In this document: piece after piece, positions 37,548-52,500 of the stretch | How the letters are laid out: every line of letters starts with the position of its first letter | How positions within the stretch are numbered: the stretch's first letter is position 1 | Assembly: GCF_949628265.1 (NCBI RefSeq) | Contig: NC_088788.1 | Coordinates: 33,466,335-33,530,334 of the forward strand | Source: Cloeon dipterum | Taxonomy: Eukaryota; Arthropoda; Insecta; Ephemeroptera; Baetidae | Direction: 5' to 3' | DNA length: 64,000 nucleotides | The notes under the pieces: generated by a model | Database searches by the model: none | What the model was told of the DNA's origin: nothing | What the model saw: only the letters and a program-made list of their open reading frames with translations | Position numbers and translations under genes: made by a program

Positions 37548-40500
37548 ATGTGTCCCATATCAACAAAGCAGACAAAGGCACCCAAGGAGAAAAGGAGGTA
37601 CATTGTCACGCGCTTTACTTTCTAAACCGGCCATCGGGCCACCCCCAATTTTCCGGCTAAAATCCGGCCCTAAACCGGACTCCGGTCCCTCCAATTTAGC
37701 AACGCTGCGTCTGCGGTTTAAAAATGGGTCAAACCACGCGTAAGATTGCATTTTGACTTTCGTCTTGCGAGCAAGTGACCAATGACAGGGTCGACCGGAA
37801 TTGGGCAATGCCAGTGCATTGATTTGCAAGGTGGACTGATTGTTCAAGGTCACTATTCGTTTTGGAAAATTCACCGGTTCCTTCCGACCCTGCACTTTCG
37901 AGCCGATTGCATCGATGACCTTAGCCTGTCAAGTGAATGACGAAACCTTCGCCATTTGAAAAAATATCATCTGCACTCGGAAAAATAAATTAAGAGTTGA
38001 GAGAGTCGTGAAAATTGAAGCAGCGTTGCGTTTTGACGTCAAAGCTTTGCGCATCGTAAATTGTTAATTATTAGCTCTTAACTTGCGCGAAGCAAGTTTA
38101 GTTTGTTGCCCTTTGAGTTCGGAAGATCTTAAGGAATAAATTATTTGCAGGCTCGGAAAAATTTCGGAGAGTTTGAGTTTGTTGATTCGGTCCATTTTTA
38201 GCTGTTGCAAAATTTTTACCACTCGTGCTTGACATTTTGCCAGTGCTGCGCCGAAACGGACGCACTGGTTGGAACTGGATACGCTCTCGGGCAAAAAAAT
38301 GAGCCTGAAAACCAATACGAGTCTCTGCTTTGGATTCATTTAACCATTTTAACAACTTCTCCAATTAGCAAAATGTCAACGCCTTTGAATGTCTGTGTCC
38401 TTGTCTCCTATCGCAGATAAAAATTTGCATTGATTTTTCTGTAATCAAGGAATGATCTCCGAGTATACGGAGTATACACTCTTTTCCCAGTGAACCTTTC
38501 AGTTCAGCTGCCCCTTCCTGAAACGAATGAAAAAATGGTTTGATTGGTGCTTAGATTGAGTCTGGATGGTTCTAAATTTTTTTTTCTTTTATCATTCTGA
38601 TTTACGCTGATATTTTACCGGTTTTATTTTTTATCTATATTTCAAATCTTGTTATTCGAAAGTTTATCGTTGACTGTATACTATTTGCAGTCTTGCAGAT
38701 TAAAACCAGTTTCATTTTTCCATAACGCATTAACTTGAATACAGTTTTGATTTTTCCTCAACTGAACGCCCTCTACAAATGATGGAAACGACAATGAAGA
38801 TTTCTGATATTTTTGCATGTATTCTGATTAGAAAATTGAGCTGCCAAGTTATTTCTTTGCTATCTCTCTTTATATTTTTCTATGTTAGATACATTAAAAC
38901 TCTAAAAATTGGACAGAACCCTTCAATTAAGATTACCCTTTCACTCGTTTTTGCGACCAATGCCATTTAGGTTGGTAGTACTGCGTCTCCACTTGATAGC
39001 ACGAGACCAAGACGTAATCACACATTTTAAGTGGAAATGTATCATGACACAAAATACAAGGTCTCGTGGAGTAGTTAATTGCAATGTTTGAAAATGAATT
39101 ACGCTTAAGCAAGTAGTTAGACTTCTGTAATTTCCGAATAAATCTTATCTTTATACAAAAAAATATATAATCAATTTACGTGTGGATGAACCAAGCCAAA
39201 ATTTACCTCTGTGGTGAGGAGTAATCGTGCTTTTGTCAAATTTGTCAAAAAGACAGATCTGAATAGACTAATTTTTGGCAACCTGGATAATTATAAATAA
39301 TTTCAATTGTAGTTTATTTATACGAATTAAGGCAGATTCACGTGAGGTCAGGGTTCGCACAAACCCGAATTTTTCGGAAAAAAACACTGCAATGCAAAAA
39401 CCTTTTTTGTGGGTTTTTCTGAAATTTTGCGCATTTTCCCGAAACACATGCCTTTTATTGAATATCAAACTTTCTAATAATGGATGACCAAAAATAGGAA
39501 ATTTTACAAAATCACTATAAAAAGCTACTGGTTTCACCAACCAGACTGACAATTTTAACCCTTTTCTAACGAATCGTTTTGGCGTGAAATTGACTTTTTC
39601 GGGGTTAAACCCGGAAAAATGCGGAAAACCCCAAAACTTTTTTTTTGCGCAAGAAAACAGTGGTGCTTTTTTGCTCATTACTAAATTGGCTAACCCTGCG
39701 ACACGAGACTATAATTTTCAATTTAACTTCAAAGCAGCTTCATTGGTGTGATATTTTTATTTTGCCTGTATTCACAGAGCATGGCATTTCAGTGGAAATA
39801 TGGAAAAATAAACAGCTCACTACGCACCGAAGAAACTGCTTTAAATAAACAATTTCTCCAAAATTTCCCGATTTTTAAGAGAATTCACAATTTGCAAAAG
39901 TCCTGGGTGTTCGAAGCCGCCAATAAAGAATAAATGGTTTTTTTTAATTGTTATTCACGATTCTACAGCGGTTGGCTCAGCCGATTTTAGTTCTCAGCAA
40001 TTTCCTATTTTATTCTATAACTTAATTTCTAAACGACCAAGCGAAATACCTGGACTGGAAAAATTCGGGAAACAACCTTTAACGGAAGCGGAATCGGGAA
40101 CTACTGCACTTTCGACGAACTGTAGTGACAGCTTATATCCGTTCGTTTGAACCGCCTGCTCGGTTGGAATGGCGCCGCTAGCACAAATCGGACGGATATC
40201 GGATTGCTTTATTACTCGACGCTTGATGATTAGCATGCAAATCACGCGACGCTCGATGTAAGTTTGCGGATTTTTCTGAACACAATCGCATCTGCCTGCT
40301 TACCTTGGAGCGGATTCGCTCGACGCAATGTTTATGCATGTTGTGCTCGACGCGCGCGATTATCAATCTCGGATGCGATTTGCGTACTTTGTGCTTCTTT
40401 ATTTTGATTATGCAAGCGCTCGCTGACGGCAAGCATAATTTATCATTTAGCCAGCGTTTAGCCGCGAGTTATGTTCTTGGAAGCGCAGCTTTTGTTTACT

Positions 40501-43500
40501 ACAGCCAGGCGCGAAATGACCGTTTGCCGCTCTGAATAGCTAAACGTCGTGGGCTTTGACAAGTATCAGGTTTTGTGGAAACCGGCAGATTTTGCAACAG
40601 CTTTCAAGCGAGCGGAGTTTGGAATTTCGCCATGCGTTGACCTCTCGACTGCGAATCCGCAGAATTTTTATCAAGGGCTATTCACGTGTTCTATTCATTC
40701 TCAATCAAGTGTTACTAAAATACGTAGGAACTACCATCAATACGACTATTGCCATTGAAAATATTAAATATATTAGTGTTGGAACTTGTAATTCGGGCAG
40801 GAGGATAGGAAAAAAATGGTCGTCAAATTGATTTTGTGTGCTATATGTTAATACACAATTTTTGTATAATCACATGACCTAGGTAAAAGCATTTTGCGCA
40901 ACTGAATGTCACGATTGTGTATTTTCCTTACTTTAACATATGAATAAAAAAAAAAATAATAAATATTAGAGGTTTCAGCCATGAAATTTCAGGCGGCGGC
41001 TAGCTGAAACGGCTACAACTGAATTTTGGCTCGGCTGAGCAGTTTTTCGGTGCCTGGTGCAAAGTTTGTCAGTACTCAAGAATGAAGAACGCTTTGGCCA
41101 ATCCTTTCATTCTTTTTAAATTTATTCTTATTCGAATAATAATATTCCTTTCGTTCTTCAATTTTTTTTTTCACGGTAACCCATAACAACGGATGTTTTG
41201 TGTGCCACAGCAGGCATTCTGCGTCCGCATGTGTGTGCACGAAGTGCAATATAGAGCGGCCTGTAAAAGTTTAAAAAGCAGACTATTTTAAATTGGCTAT
41301 TTCAATAATATCTCCAATATTATCAAAAAGAGTTGATTCAAATTGTGATGCTCATTTGAAGCCTTAAAACCTCTAACGAATGTTACTGCTTATTGGATTG
41401 CACGCCCTGAGTAAGCATTAGTCTTGTTCACGGAGCTTTGAAATAAATAAATTCACCATTGCTGTACAGATTAAATAAAACGCGTGAAATTATTATTTGT
41501 ATAAAAACTTACCATGCGGTTCAATTTGGAACCATCATTTTTTGCATAAGCACGCGTCGACTTTTCTGATACTACGTCACAACAATCACCCTCGTGTCGA
41601 GTTCACAGTCGTTTATTTTGGCGATTTGCAATTTTAGTTTGATTTCACTTTGAAAATAGCCTGAGGAAAACGCAAACACCTCCAGTAAAAAACCTCCAGT
41701 AAAATTTGCATTTATGAATAACGCAGGAGCACATGACGGCAAAAGTGTTCGACCACGCACTCTAAGATCTGGAAAACACGCACGCATTTTAATTACCTCG
41801 CGAATCTTGTGTGTTGTTCTTAATTGGCTTTATTTTTGCATTCCTCTCGAGGACAATTCGCCCGAGGTCTGTCATGGAACCCCGAGAAACAGCCTATTAT
41901 TTTTTTTTATTTCCAGCCGTTGGCCTCATGAAATCTTCTAAGATTTCTTTCCTACGCATCATTCCTTGCTAGGGTTTCCGGCCCGCCGCAAAAAGAGTGA
42001 TAAGAAGCTAAACGTGTCAAGTTCACCAAGTGAAAACACTGAAAACGAGTCTGTAATAATTGGTAATTCGTTTTCTAGGGTCGTTCCACTGCCGATGATC
42101 GCTGCAACTTGGTCTCCCTTATCGTTCTCATTTTCCCCGTGTTTGCAATTTTTCCGCTTCTTGCCTGCAAATCGTCGCAGCATCATTGCGTTGATAATTT
42201 GGTGTTGCTCAAAGCAAGTTTGTTTCTACCAGCGGGGGCCAGATTCGTGCAAAGCGCAGATATGGCGTCCGGTGGAGTATGGTGCGAAAAAACGGTCACG
42301 TGAAAATGCGCGAAAAGAAGCAAGTTTTTGTCAATATTGTGACATAACTTGCATTACTTGCACTAATTTATGTCTTTCAGATCGTTAAAACAAACTCTTG
42401 ACTCTCGTACGGGAATCCAAAGAGAGCTTTTTGTTTCCCACATTCAGTAGCCATCTTGGATGCGTAGTGCGAACCAATTTTATCGCACATCTGGCCCACG
42501 CTGGTTTCTACTTAAAAATCATCGGCTCTCTTAGCTCCTCTAAAATTTTAAATTCCCTGTTGACTATTGAACTGTCAACATCAGATTTTACTCGAATAAT
42601 GGGTCTTCAGATTTCCATATTATATTATTTGTCTAATTGTTCATTCGCCCTTCATTTAAATTTAGGCGCGGCATCAAGTAGAGTAATGAAAACTACTTAG
42701 AGAGCAAAAATCAGAAGTTGCTTCTGAAAGCGTGTCATGATAGATTTTTCACAATAATGCCTAATTTTGCTTGCCTGATTTCCTGAATTTGAGTGGGATT
42801 CTTTCAGCTTCAGCAATAGGTTTGGTAACGATTATGTAGCGCTCACGAAATAAATAATATACTTGCTCCGCAAATTCAATAACTCGGACTTGCGCAACCC
42901 GCTGGAAAATAATTGGCCGAGTAGAGGAGTTGAACTCCGTATGAATGAATATAAATAATCGGCTTTTATCGCCTGTTTGTGCAAATTTCTTTGCCGTCTA
43001 AATAAATGGCCCAAATAAAAATAATTCACTTGAGTTGCAAGCGATTTTGCAATGAGAAATTGCACACCAGTAGCGGTTTTTCGCTCGAGGTTGTAATTGG
43101 TTGCGCTTCGGAAAAGCTTTAAAAGAGATGAAGTCATGACTAGCGGCCGACATAACGAGGGATTGTCCGCTATTTTTTTCAAGCTCACGTGCACCTTGCC
43201 CGGTGATAATTTTTTATTGAATATTTCTTTTTATCTCAATTACTCGCTGCCGACTGGAGCTGCTCTCGTCGGCTGGCTGGCTGAGAGTAAATATACGACC
43301 GAGAACAACAAGTTGCCTCGAAAAAGGCGCATTTGTCAACACGCGGTGCGAAATAAATCTATCAACTGAATGGGCACGGCAAAAAAGGTAGTGCTTGCAA
43401 CCAGAAAAGGATTGCTTCGATTATTTGAACGGAGTCGTTTGCTGGTTGCTGTATTAGTTTTTATTCGACTCGAGATAGACAAAATAATCAGCAGCTATTT

Positions 43501-46500
43501 AGTAGTGTGAGATGTTGCTCTCTGGAATTTGACTTTCATTCAGGAAGCTGCGGTTGCGTTTCCTTTCCGTCTGTTATTGCCATTTAGTAAGATTTCCTTT
43601 CGCATAGGCTAGGCTCCTATCATTCTTGTTTCCTTTGCTTTAATCTAACTATTTCGTTCTGTCATTAACACAAAGTTGAAATTCAAATAGTACAGTTTAT
43701 TTATTTCACTGTCAGTAAGTTAATTTTTCGTGCGATGTAATGCCTTTTAAGTTTAAATATATTTTGTGGACATAACAAAATTAAAATCAGCTTTCTGCTT
43801 ATTCATGATGTTTTAAGCTATTTTTTTCGATGCTTAACAATCTACTAGACCTTTTTTGCTCTGAACACATACATTTCTTTTTTAGTAGTCACCTGTCCCA
43901 AATTATTTCTCACCCAGATTTATAGCTTCATGCGAAAACACGTCTGAATTTCAAGTTTAAGTGTCCTCTTAACCTTGGATACGCGATGAATCGGTTTTAA
44001 TCTGATAGCAACTAATTTCGCGCGACTGTTTCTATTGAGCCCCGCAACGCAAACAACACAAGATTGGCTAAGTTCCCCGACCCCCGATCAGAAAATTGGG
44101 TTCCCACGTGCTCAGTTCGCACGTGTTTCACGCTTCTAGGTCGCTTCTGCAGGCTCTGCAGCTCTTGTGCTGAGCAATTTTCGCTTGGCCAAAGCTGGCC
44201 GCGCAACATTTTCGCCTTAAGCATACAAGAGCTAAAAATATACTAGCATGTCTTCGCTTCTGCTTGATTGTTTATAAAAACTTCATTTTGCTTTCATATT
44301 TTCTCGGTAAAAACACTCACTGCAAGCATATGTGATGTCAATTTTTTTAAATCGAATTTTTTATCGTAATCTATAAATGATTGTTTTTGTATCCAAATTT
44401 ATGTGTACCTAATTTTTTTTTATTTCGCCTTAAAACGTCCGGCCTATTTAGACCTATAACTGTTAAATATTAGTGCACGCTTTGAAAAACTGTCGCATCG
44501 TCAGGAATGGTCAAACGAGTCTGCCGTTTTAGGCAAGGGCCGTTCCCTGCCTGCAGCAGAGAAATAAAGGCGCGTTTTTTTCTCAACGAGAAATTTTCAG
44601 ACCAAAAATTATGTTTTCTCCGATTTCAAGCACATTTTTTCGGTCAGTCCCAAAGTTCAATGGACAACCAGACCTTGCTCATTGTCAGACGCGCGTTTTG
44701 GTTGCTTGCCCGCACCTCCGAAAATCCTTGGTACGCATGCACGTGTTATTGCTTCCGCGGCCGCCAGAGGGTTTGACTTGACTCGCACGCAGAGATGAAC
44801 TAGCGAATTTTGGCTTGCCCAGCTAGTGTGCAAACTTCAAAGAAAAAGCGCTCGCGCCTTTTTTCACTCAAGCGAGTTTACACATTACTTGCGGTTGAAT
44901 GGTTCAGGTTTTCGAAGAGGTGGAAATTTGAGGGCCCTACCTGGACGACAAACTGTCAATAAATTGTCCGTAATTATCTTGTTGAGACCATTTGGTGGTA
45001 ATGCTAGATTCTCGAGATATTTTAATTGCCTGAGACGTATATTAAGCTACTCGCACAATATGCAGACCATAAATACCTTTGTGAATTGCTCTCCTCTGCT
45101 TCTCTCAAAAGACTGTCTATTTTGAGCGTCGGTGGTCCGTTTGATTGGCCTGCTAATTTTTAGTACGTCGTCTGTGTCTATTTTAAAGTAAAATTGTATC
45201 GCTGAGCTTTGTACATACTTTACCCTGGAAAATTCCAAAAATTACACTCCGCATGTGGGTCGAGCTGGGCCGCTTTTTACAAATTTATTCGAGTAATGCA
45301 AAACAGCCGATCAGGCGAACGATTACTGAGAACTTGAGAACTGCTCGTTCAGTATTTCTTCTGACTTAATGGTATTGGCCGAAGTTGCTTCGCTGAGGCA
45401 ACATCGTTGAAAATAAAATACCGACTAATCTACAGCCTCCAGAATGCACTTGTCGCCCTCAATCATCGGCTAGTAGTCAGCCTCGAGCGAAAACTTTGCT
45501 GGCGCTATCGTGTTTGGCTTTCTGCGTTTTTCAGTGCGAAACGCATTCCCTCGGGGCATCGGTCGCTATAAACATCATTATATTTTAGTGCTTTCCGTGC
45601 TTTCTAGTTTCTCCCGTGCCGCATAATAGATGCAAATTCGTTGCGCTAGCTTTTCGATTAGTGCGTATATTAAGAAAGGATTGGATCGTTAGATTTTACG
45701 ACCTTGCGAAGGCGAGTTGCTGCTCTCAAGGCATTTGATTTCAACCTCTGCACCGCGAAACTTGTTACCGCCTGTGACGCACGAACAGCTAACATAGTGA
45801 CGCCGGACGCCGTTCTTTGGCAAAACTGCGAGCCGTCGATGCGGTTATCCCCTCGCGTGTGTAATTAACTAATCTCCTGTCCAACCTCATGATTTATTTT
45901 CAGGAAACCGAAACCATATGCAGTCATGGTGTGGCAACCATCTACGTGGCAAATATTTAAAATTTCACACCGCCTTAATTTTTTAATATGGAAAAGTAAG
46001 AGGTCTCAGCCAGCTGCGCTGCACCGCGCCAGCAGGAAAATTGTGGGTCACATGGGCGGCCGCGTCAGCCGTCGGTGAAAATGGCCAGCCGCCGCTGGGT
46101 AAAAAAATCGAGACCCGCCAGCCGCTGCCTTAAATCTCGCGGCTGAGATTATTGTTTATTCTCACAATTGTAGAATGAGATGGGCTAGAAAGGTCTGATT
46201 TCATAATAATTCTCAAGGGGATAAAATCATGCGCAGATTGTGCGTCGTAATTTCTGAAAATTCCAGTCCCCCTTGATTCCAAGGGATTGGTGCGACGCCC
46301 GGCGGGCAAAGATTCATTACATTAAATAAAATTCATTGACGTCATCGCAAGTTTGACAACAGACCGGCATCAAGCGGCCTGCATGAATTCTATATCAAGC
46401 TGGTCGAAAGGCTCGACTCTTTGTCAAGGCCGAACATCTGAAAACCATCTCGTGGGCAAATTTGATCACGAGGTGCTAAACTTCGACCGCAGGTTTGCCC

Positions 46501-49500
46501 ACTTGACCTCACTCTTCTAGGGAATTGGTGTGCGTCATGAATTATGCACGGAGAGTTGTCCGTCCGACCCATTTCTCCATAATTGCCGGTTTGGCCGGTC
46601 CTGAGTAAATTTCACGGATAGCCCGTCATTACACGTTTATCTGGGGCGAAAAATCTAAATTGTAATTGCTCGAGTTGCGGTGCGCTCGCCGCCACAGAAA
46701 AACACTTGACGCTGCCACTGCCGCCGCCGTCCGCCGTCAGCGAGATAAACTAATTAATTCGTCTGGCTGAGTAAATAAATCTGGTTGCCGCGTGCAATAA
46801 AAATGGAATCCGCTGTCTTTCGTCTGACATAATGACTCGCAATTTATTCGGCAGCCGTCTTCTCATCTTCCGCTGGTGCATGAGCGCCGCCGGTTTAATG
46901 AGAATGATGCCAATAGTGCTGGTCGAGGGCCAAGACGTTTTCTCGCGAAAATGTATTGCCCTTTGTTGCCCAGACAGACGCGCTCGGCAGGAATTCGCAA
47001 TGAGCAGGAATTTTGCGAAAAATGAGGTTTTTGCTCCCGGCGTCCCGTGCAAATTCCCCACCACTCTCCGCGTCAGTCACAACCACTTGACGGCCCTGAC
47101 AGGATTGATCAAGTAGGGCAGACGCACGCGGAAGCCGGGACACCAAGTCAGAGGGTTGGAGAGATACCGAATACCCTGACCTAAAAACAGGGTCAATCTC
47201 GCGGAAACTCAATGACAACGGCTTTTGTTGGGCAAAATTCGCAAAGCAATTTTTCAATGCCTGTTTTTCTAATTGATTTTTGGCCCGCCGCCAGCACGAG
47301 AGGTTGAAAGAAAAAATAGAACAACGCACTCATTTTGTTTCGGTTTCGGGACTATAAACGAAAGGGTTGCGGCCGATTCTGTGTATTTTTAAACGATATG
47401 AAAATAGCAGACACTAGGATGGATTTCACGGGTGATTTAAAGGAGTAGCTCTTTAGAATAGTGATCGTTAAAAAGGGCTCTGAAGTGCCGGGAAATGACG
47501 CAAAACGCGTTGAAATCAGCAAAAAAGCAAATTAAGGAAGCTCTGCATGGTTTTTCACCTCGCTCGTGGGCTCTAGAACGTTGCAAGTCAGATTAAAAAC
47601 TAAGTACACAAAATAATATTTGTCATATGCACGACTTTACGGTATTAATTTGTTCACACGTGAGATAAGCATGATGACTCTCACCAGATCTGCTTCTCAA
47701 ATTTTTCCCTTTTGCTAAAAACTGATTGTAAAAGATAATGATTTAACGATCATGGTCTCTTGCAGCATTGCACTTGATCGTGTGACGTATGAATCACCTA
47801 GGTACTTCAAAGGCGGCCAGCAAAAAATAACACAATGCTCAAGAACGAATTAACTCTTTATCTTTGTTGTAAGGCAAGACGGATTTCACCGTCGACCGTC
47901 GCTCGCTCGCTCGGCAACTCGCTCCACACGTTCCTTGGCTGACAACAGCAAGTCAGCCCAGCTAGCTCCTCTTGCACACAACATTGCACACGACTTGCGA
48001 AATTCGGGCTCAGCTGAGCGAGCGAGCGGGAGATATAAAAAAGCCATATAAACTCGGAGATATCCACACGCGGAAATTGTCCAACGGAGCGAGCCCCCAG
48101 CGTGTTGTTTTGAACACCGCCCGTTCAAGAGCCGCAAAACAAAATCACGTGTTTCTCCGGACGGCCTTGAAATGTGCCAGGTCATTAGGTGGTTTGGACT
48201 TTTATACGTGTGTGTGAGTGCAACGTTTTTATCTAGAGATATCGGCCTCACTCATTCAACGCGCTATCGCGTTTGGGAAGGTGAAGAGGAGGCGGGCTAC
48301 AGCCGAGAAATAGGAGCGAAAGAAAAATCAACTGCGGCAGTGTTCACGACCCAGAGAGCAACAAAAAGCATAAGCAAGGGAGCTCGCTTGTCGTTTTCGG
48401 CCGTCATGGGCGCGTGTCACGTGATCCGGCCAGTGAAAATGAGCATTTATTGGCTGTCAAACGGCGAGGCCACACAAGATAAAAATAAGTTCTCTTTTCG
48501 ACTGCAGATATTCAGGGTTGTTGACCTGCTGGCATTGAGTTAACATCTAGGAAATTTCTCTAGCAAACAAGCGAATTCCTACCTTGAATTTCTAATAAAC
48601 CCCAACCTCCCGGAATTCGCGTAGAAAGTGAAATGTATTACTGACTCAACTGGGTTTATTTTTAGACATTTTAACTGTCATGAATAAAAGAAACAAAGGC
48701 TTACCGCCACTCGCGTTGATCAATCATTTGAATGGATTATTCTCCGCACTTCATTTTCAAATCTATATAAATACCATAATATTATACTGTCAAAATATAA
48801 GACATTGTTATGGTTAGTTGACTTGCTTTAATTTGTAATTTATTGCATTAGCATTTGTTCTTGAAAGTCAGGCGTGAAGTAATACATGACACAACTTTCA
48901 AATTGCAAAAAAAGACTGTCCATTTTCCCTTGAAAAACTGATATTATGAGTTTAATTATCCCAACCTTAATTTAAAAAATGGTTACAATGCTTTATATAA
49001 AATAATCACATGCTGACAACTCAAGAAAGTTTGATATCTGTTTGAGTAAATAGGGCCGTCATTTTTTTATTTTTTATTTTTGTCCCAGCTTATTATTCTA
49101 TAACAAACTGGATTTTTATTTTAAGCCGAGATAAAAGACCGATCGAATGCTTTGATTTAAAAATAAAATTCCCTGTCTGTCTGCATGCCTATTTAGAGCG
49201 CCCACGGCCAGACAAAAAGAAAGCGATTTTGACCGTTCAAGGAAAAGCCTGCCAATGGCAAATTGTGGGTTACATGACATGTACATATCCAATTAACTCG
49301 GTTCATATTAAAGATACTGCGGCCATGCAGTTGCTACCCCAATCCTAGGAAAGGATTTTTCTTTACACGCAATTCACTATAAAGATTAAAGCAAATTTGT
49401 GCGTGACGCACCAAAACAGATCCCGCATTATTTGTGATTCAAGCAGAATCCTACGTCATTGATTTTAAAAACAACAATCTTGGCGTCAGAGAACAATGTT

Positions 49501-52500
49501 TACCCGATTTTTAATGGTAAAAAATCGGCACGATGGAGATCAGGACGGCTGGGAAGTTATTGCATGTGGCACGGCTGTAAACGTTGGTGAGAAAATACGT
49601 CTCCGACTTTTCAGCTCTTTATACGAGCAGTCGATCTGGTTGAACAAAAAGCTTAGACGAAAATTTTCCGAGTTATTTTGGGTTGCAAATGGAACGGTGC
49701 ACTATAAAGAATCGGTGCGAATCAGACATGAGTCTGAGCGTGGCTTGCACGTATACCTACCTGTGAGTTTTGATCGCCTGACCTTCCGAATTAATGTATG
49801 ACGGGTTAGCTGAGCAAATTTGCCGTCGAAAATTTCAGTAGAATGCGGCAGAATCACATCGCAGCGCGGTGAAATTGTGTGTCCTTTTCGTATATCATCA
49901 CACTTCTCGCCGAAATCGTAACCATTAGCGAGGCTGCGTCCAAAAAGGAGAGACGCATAATTAAATTTATAAACATCTCAAGCAGTGGCCGGCGCGGTCA
50001 TAAAGTTTGCCGCTGAACCAGACGAGGCTCTTACTCCAAGCATGTAATTATGGACCATACAGAAAGATTATTAAACTGACTGACATTGCGACACACAAAC
50101 CACAGCTGAGGTCCCAGTCTGCAAATCGCATTTGCATTTTTTTCGTGTAGGTCCAGCCGAATTTATTTGACGCGGTAATCATCGGTGCGATTCGTTAACA
50201 GGGACTGCAAGTTGATTGAAAAAGTCCAATAAAACTTTATGAGGCACATTCTTTATAAGATCAAAATCTTTGGCATGCACGAAATATTTTTTTAATAGTT
50301 TAAAAATGACATACCGAATATGCAGAATTTATGTGTTACAAGGACTGTTTATTTTGGTATTTTACAGACTCAGCTGTACTTTAAGAGCTTAACTAGTTTC
50401 TAAATAAAAGTTAGAGGCTGAAACTCCAAAATATTGAAGTAACTTTGGTTTATCTCTGGGCCAGTGCAGAAAGACGTTCAGTTTATTTTGCCGCTCGTCT
50501 TTCCCCCTCATCTGTTTGAGTCTGAAAAAACAATAACCATGCAGGAAACGATTTATGTCCACGTCCAACTCGCAACTCGTCTGATAAGTCTGCTCCATAA
50601 TCGTAGCAATTGACTTTTCCTGAAGCAGCAAGGACGAGCAAGGAAGCCGGATCACCAAAGTCGGCTCGGGGCGGGGGTTAATCGTTTGTTTGCGCGCGAG
50701 TCGGTCTGTCGGCACTGCGTCTTGAGCAGTGTCTGCGCCGAATTGCGATCCTGCGTCTCTGAAAGTTATGTTATGGCCAATAAAGGCGGACTCGTGACTC
50801 CCAAGTAAATGCTTATTAGCAGCTTCCACGTTCACGAGGGGCTTTCTTGTTAAGTGAATCTCTCTCGCGCGGCTCGCGGCAGATCGAAGAGATTGCGCAG
50901 ATTTTTCTGCCCACTAATTTTAACAAATAAATTCAGGAGCGCGTCTCATCTATGACGTCTGTCCGATCTCCCGCCTTATCCGCGCGTCGTGCGCGAACTA
51001 CGCAGTTCCTCCGAGAACCTATTCGCGTGCCTTGATTCGTTCATGCCGGCGTTGTTCTTCCGCACGTAAACATTTTGTTCACAAGCAGGTTCTGACCAAG
51101 AATTTGAAATTGCCATGCAAGGAAGGTTCACCTCCTGCTTGGTTGCACGTCCACCATGGTCAAGGCTCTGGTCTTGGGTGCGGTGAACCTTCAAATGTCC
51201 AATGAGATTCTGTTTGAACTGTATTTGCGTTTTGACCTACAATTTAGTAATTGACCCGCGAATCTGTTTTCAAAAAGTTCGACAAAATATATTTGATTTA
51301 AATTCAACTGACAATGGGGTTGCTGTCGAAAAGAAGCAAAAAAATATGTTAAAAAGGAAGGCATTCGTGAACTGTAAGATTTAAATTCACTCTTAGCAAG
51401 CGCCATCACATTGTGTTTCAATCTAAACCTAGATTGTTCAATTTCTCGATATGATATCGGTAGTTTTTGAATGCGATCTCCCTATAGATAGTGCCAGATT
51501 CTAATTTTGAGCTGATAAAACCTCGGGTAAACGATATACCAGAGGTTATATATTATATTTTTCTTGGAATTTAGTAACGCTTTTACCTTTTAAATGCCTT
51601 GTTTTATTTAAAAAAATCTTGAATTTCAGTTCCTTCTGCAATGCAAAAGGGCATGGAACAACAATGCTTAACCTTGTTTCGACCCAAAAAATTATAATTT
51701 GTTCAACGTGTAAAAGATTCACAGACAGCAAAAAAAATAAAAACAAAATTTTAATTCCGTCCTTGAATTTGCAAAGCGCTCAATGTTATGTCAAAAACGT
51801 TATCAATAAATCATATTTGCTGCACGTGCTTTGCGTCTCACGTGAACAAATTTGAAAAACAACCCACAAACTAATTTGTGGAAATATGTGCAGTACAAAC
51901 AACTTTCGCAAAATGAAAATAGGCAGCGAGACGGTACAGGAACTTGTGTCGCGGTATGTTGTTTACTTAAGAGCCTCATTTTCTTGCTGCCCAATGACGA
52001 GAAAAGAGTTAGTGAGCGGTAGGTGAAGAGTTGCCAGACGGCAGAGCGTCATCACCATCATAATAACGTTTAATAACGTAAAACAAGTGGCTGCCGCCTC
52101 TTTCGCCGAATTCCCTGAAGTCGAGGTGCGGTTTTAATCTGTCGCTAAATGGCAGTTAAAACGGCGCTCACTTAGTGGAGTTTGTCAAAATAGCGCGTTT
52201 ATTCCAGTTAATTAGAGAGGGAAAATACATTCAGGTGCCCGTCAAATAAACCACACGTTTTATTGTACAAGCCTGTCAGGCAGGCCATTTAGGAGGTTTG
52301 ATAAAAAGTCAGAAAAACGGCTTTTGACATGCAAAATTTCGAAGTTAAAAAGTTGAAATGTCACATTAGGGAGTTTTATCTGTGTGATTTAAAGCAAAAG
52401 GAAGGAAGTGTGATAAAATTCTCTTCCACATTTCGTATGTAAAAAACGTTTATATGCACAGGAAAACGCCCTCTCCGCACGTTTCTGCGATTAAATGTTG

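Noticed and set aside
39268..39678. A 136-codon minus-strand open frame rich in Phe/Lys in sima intron 1
   Set aside because: Low-complexity composition (repeated TTTTC/GAAAA), non-canonical start, no recognisable domain. It may be part of an old repeat, but I saw no second copy.
51520..51560. Imperfect palindrome ACCTCGGGTA ... TACCAGAGGT
   Set aside because: 10-bp arms with a mismatch in an AT-rich 64 kb window is not notable without a second copy or flanking duplications.
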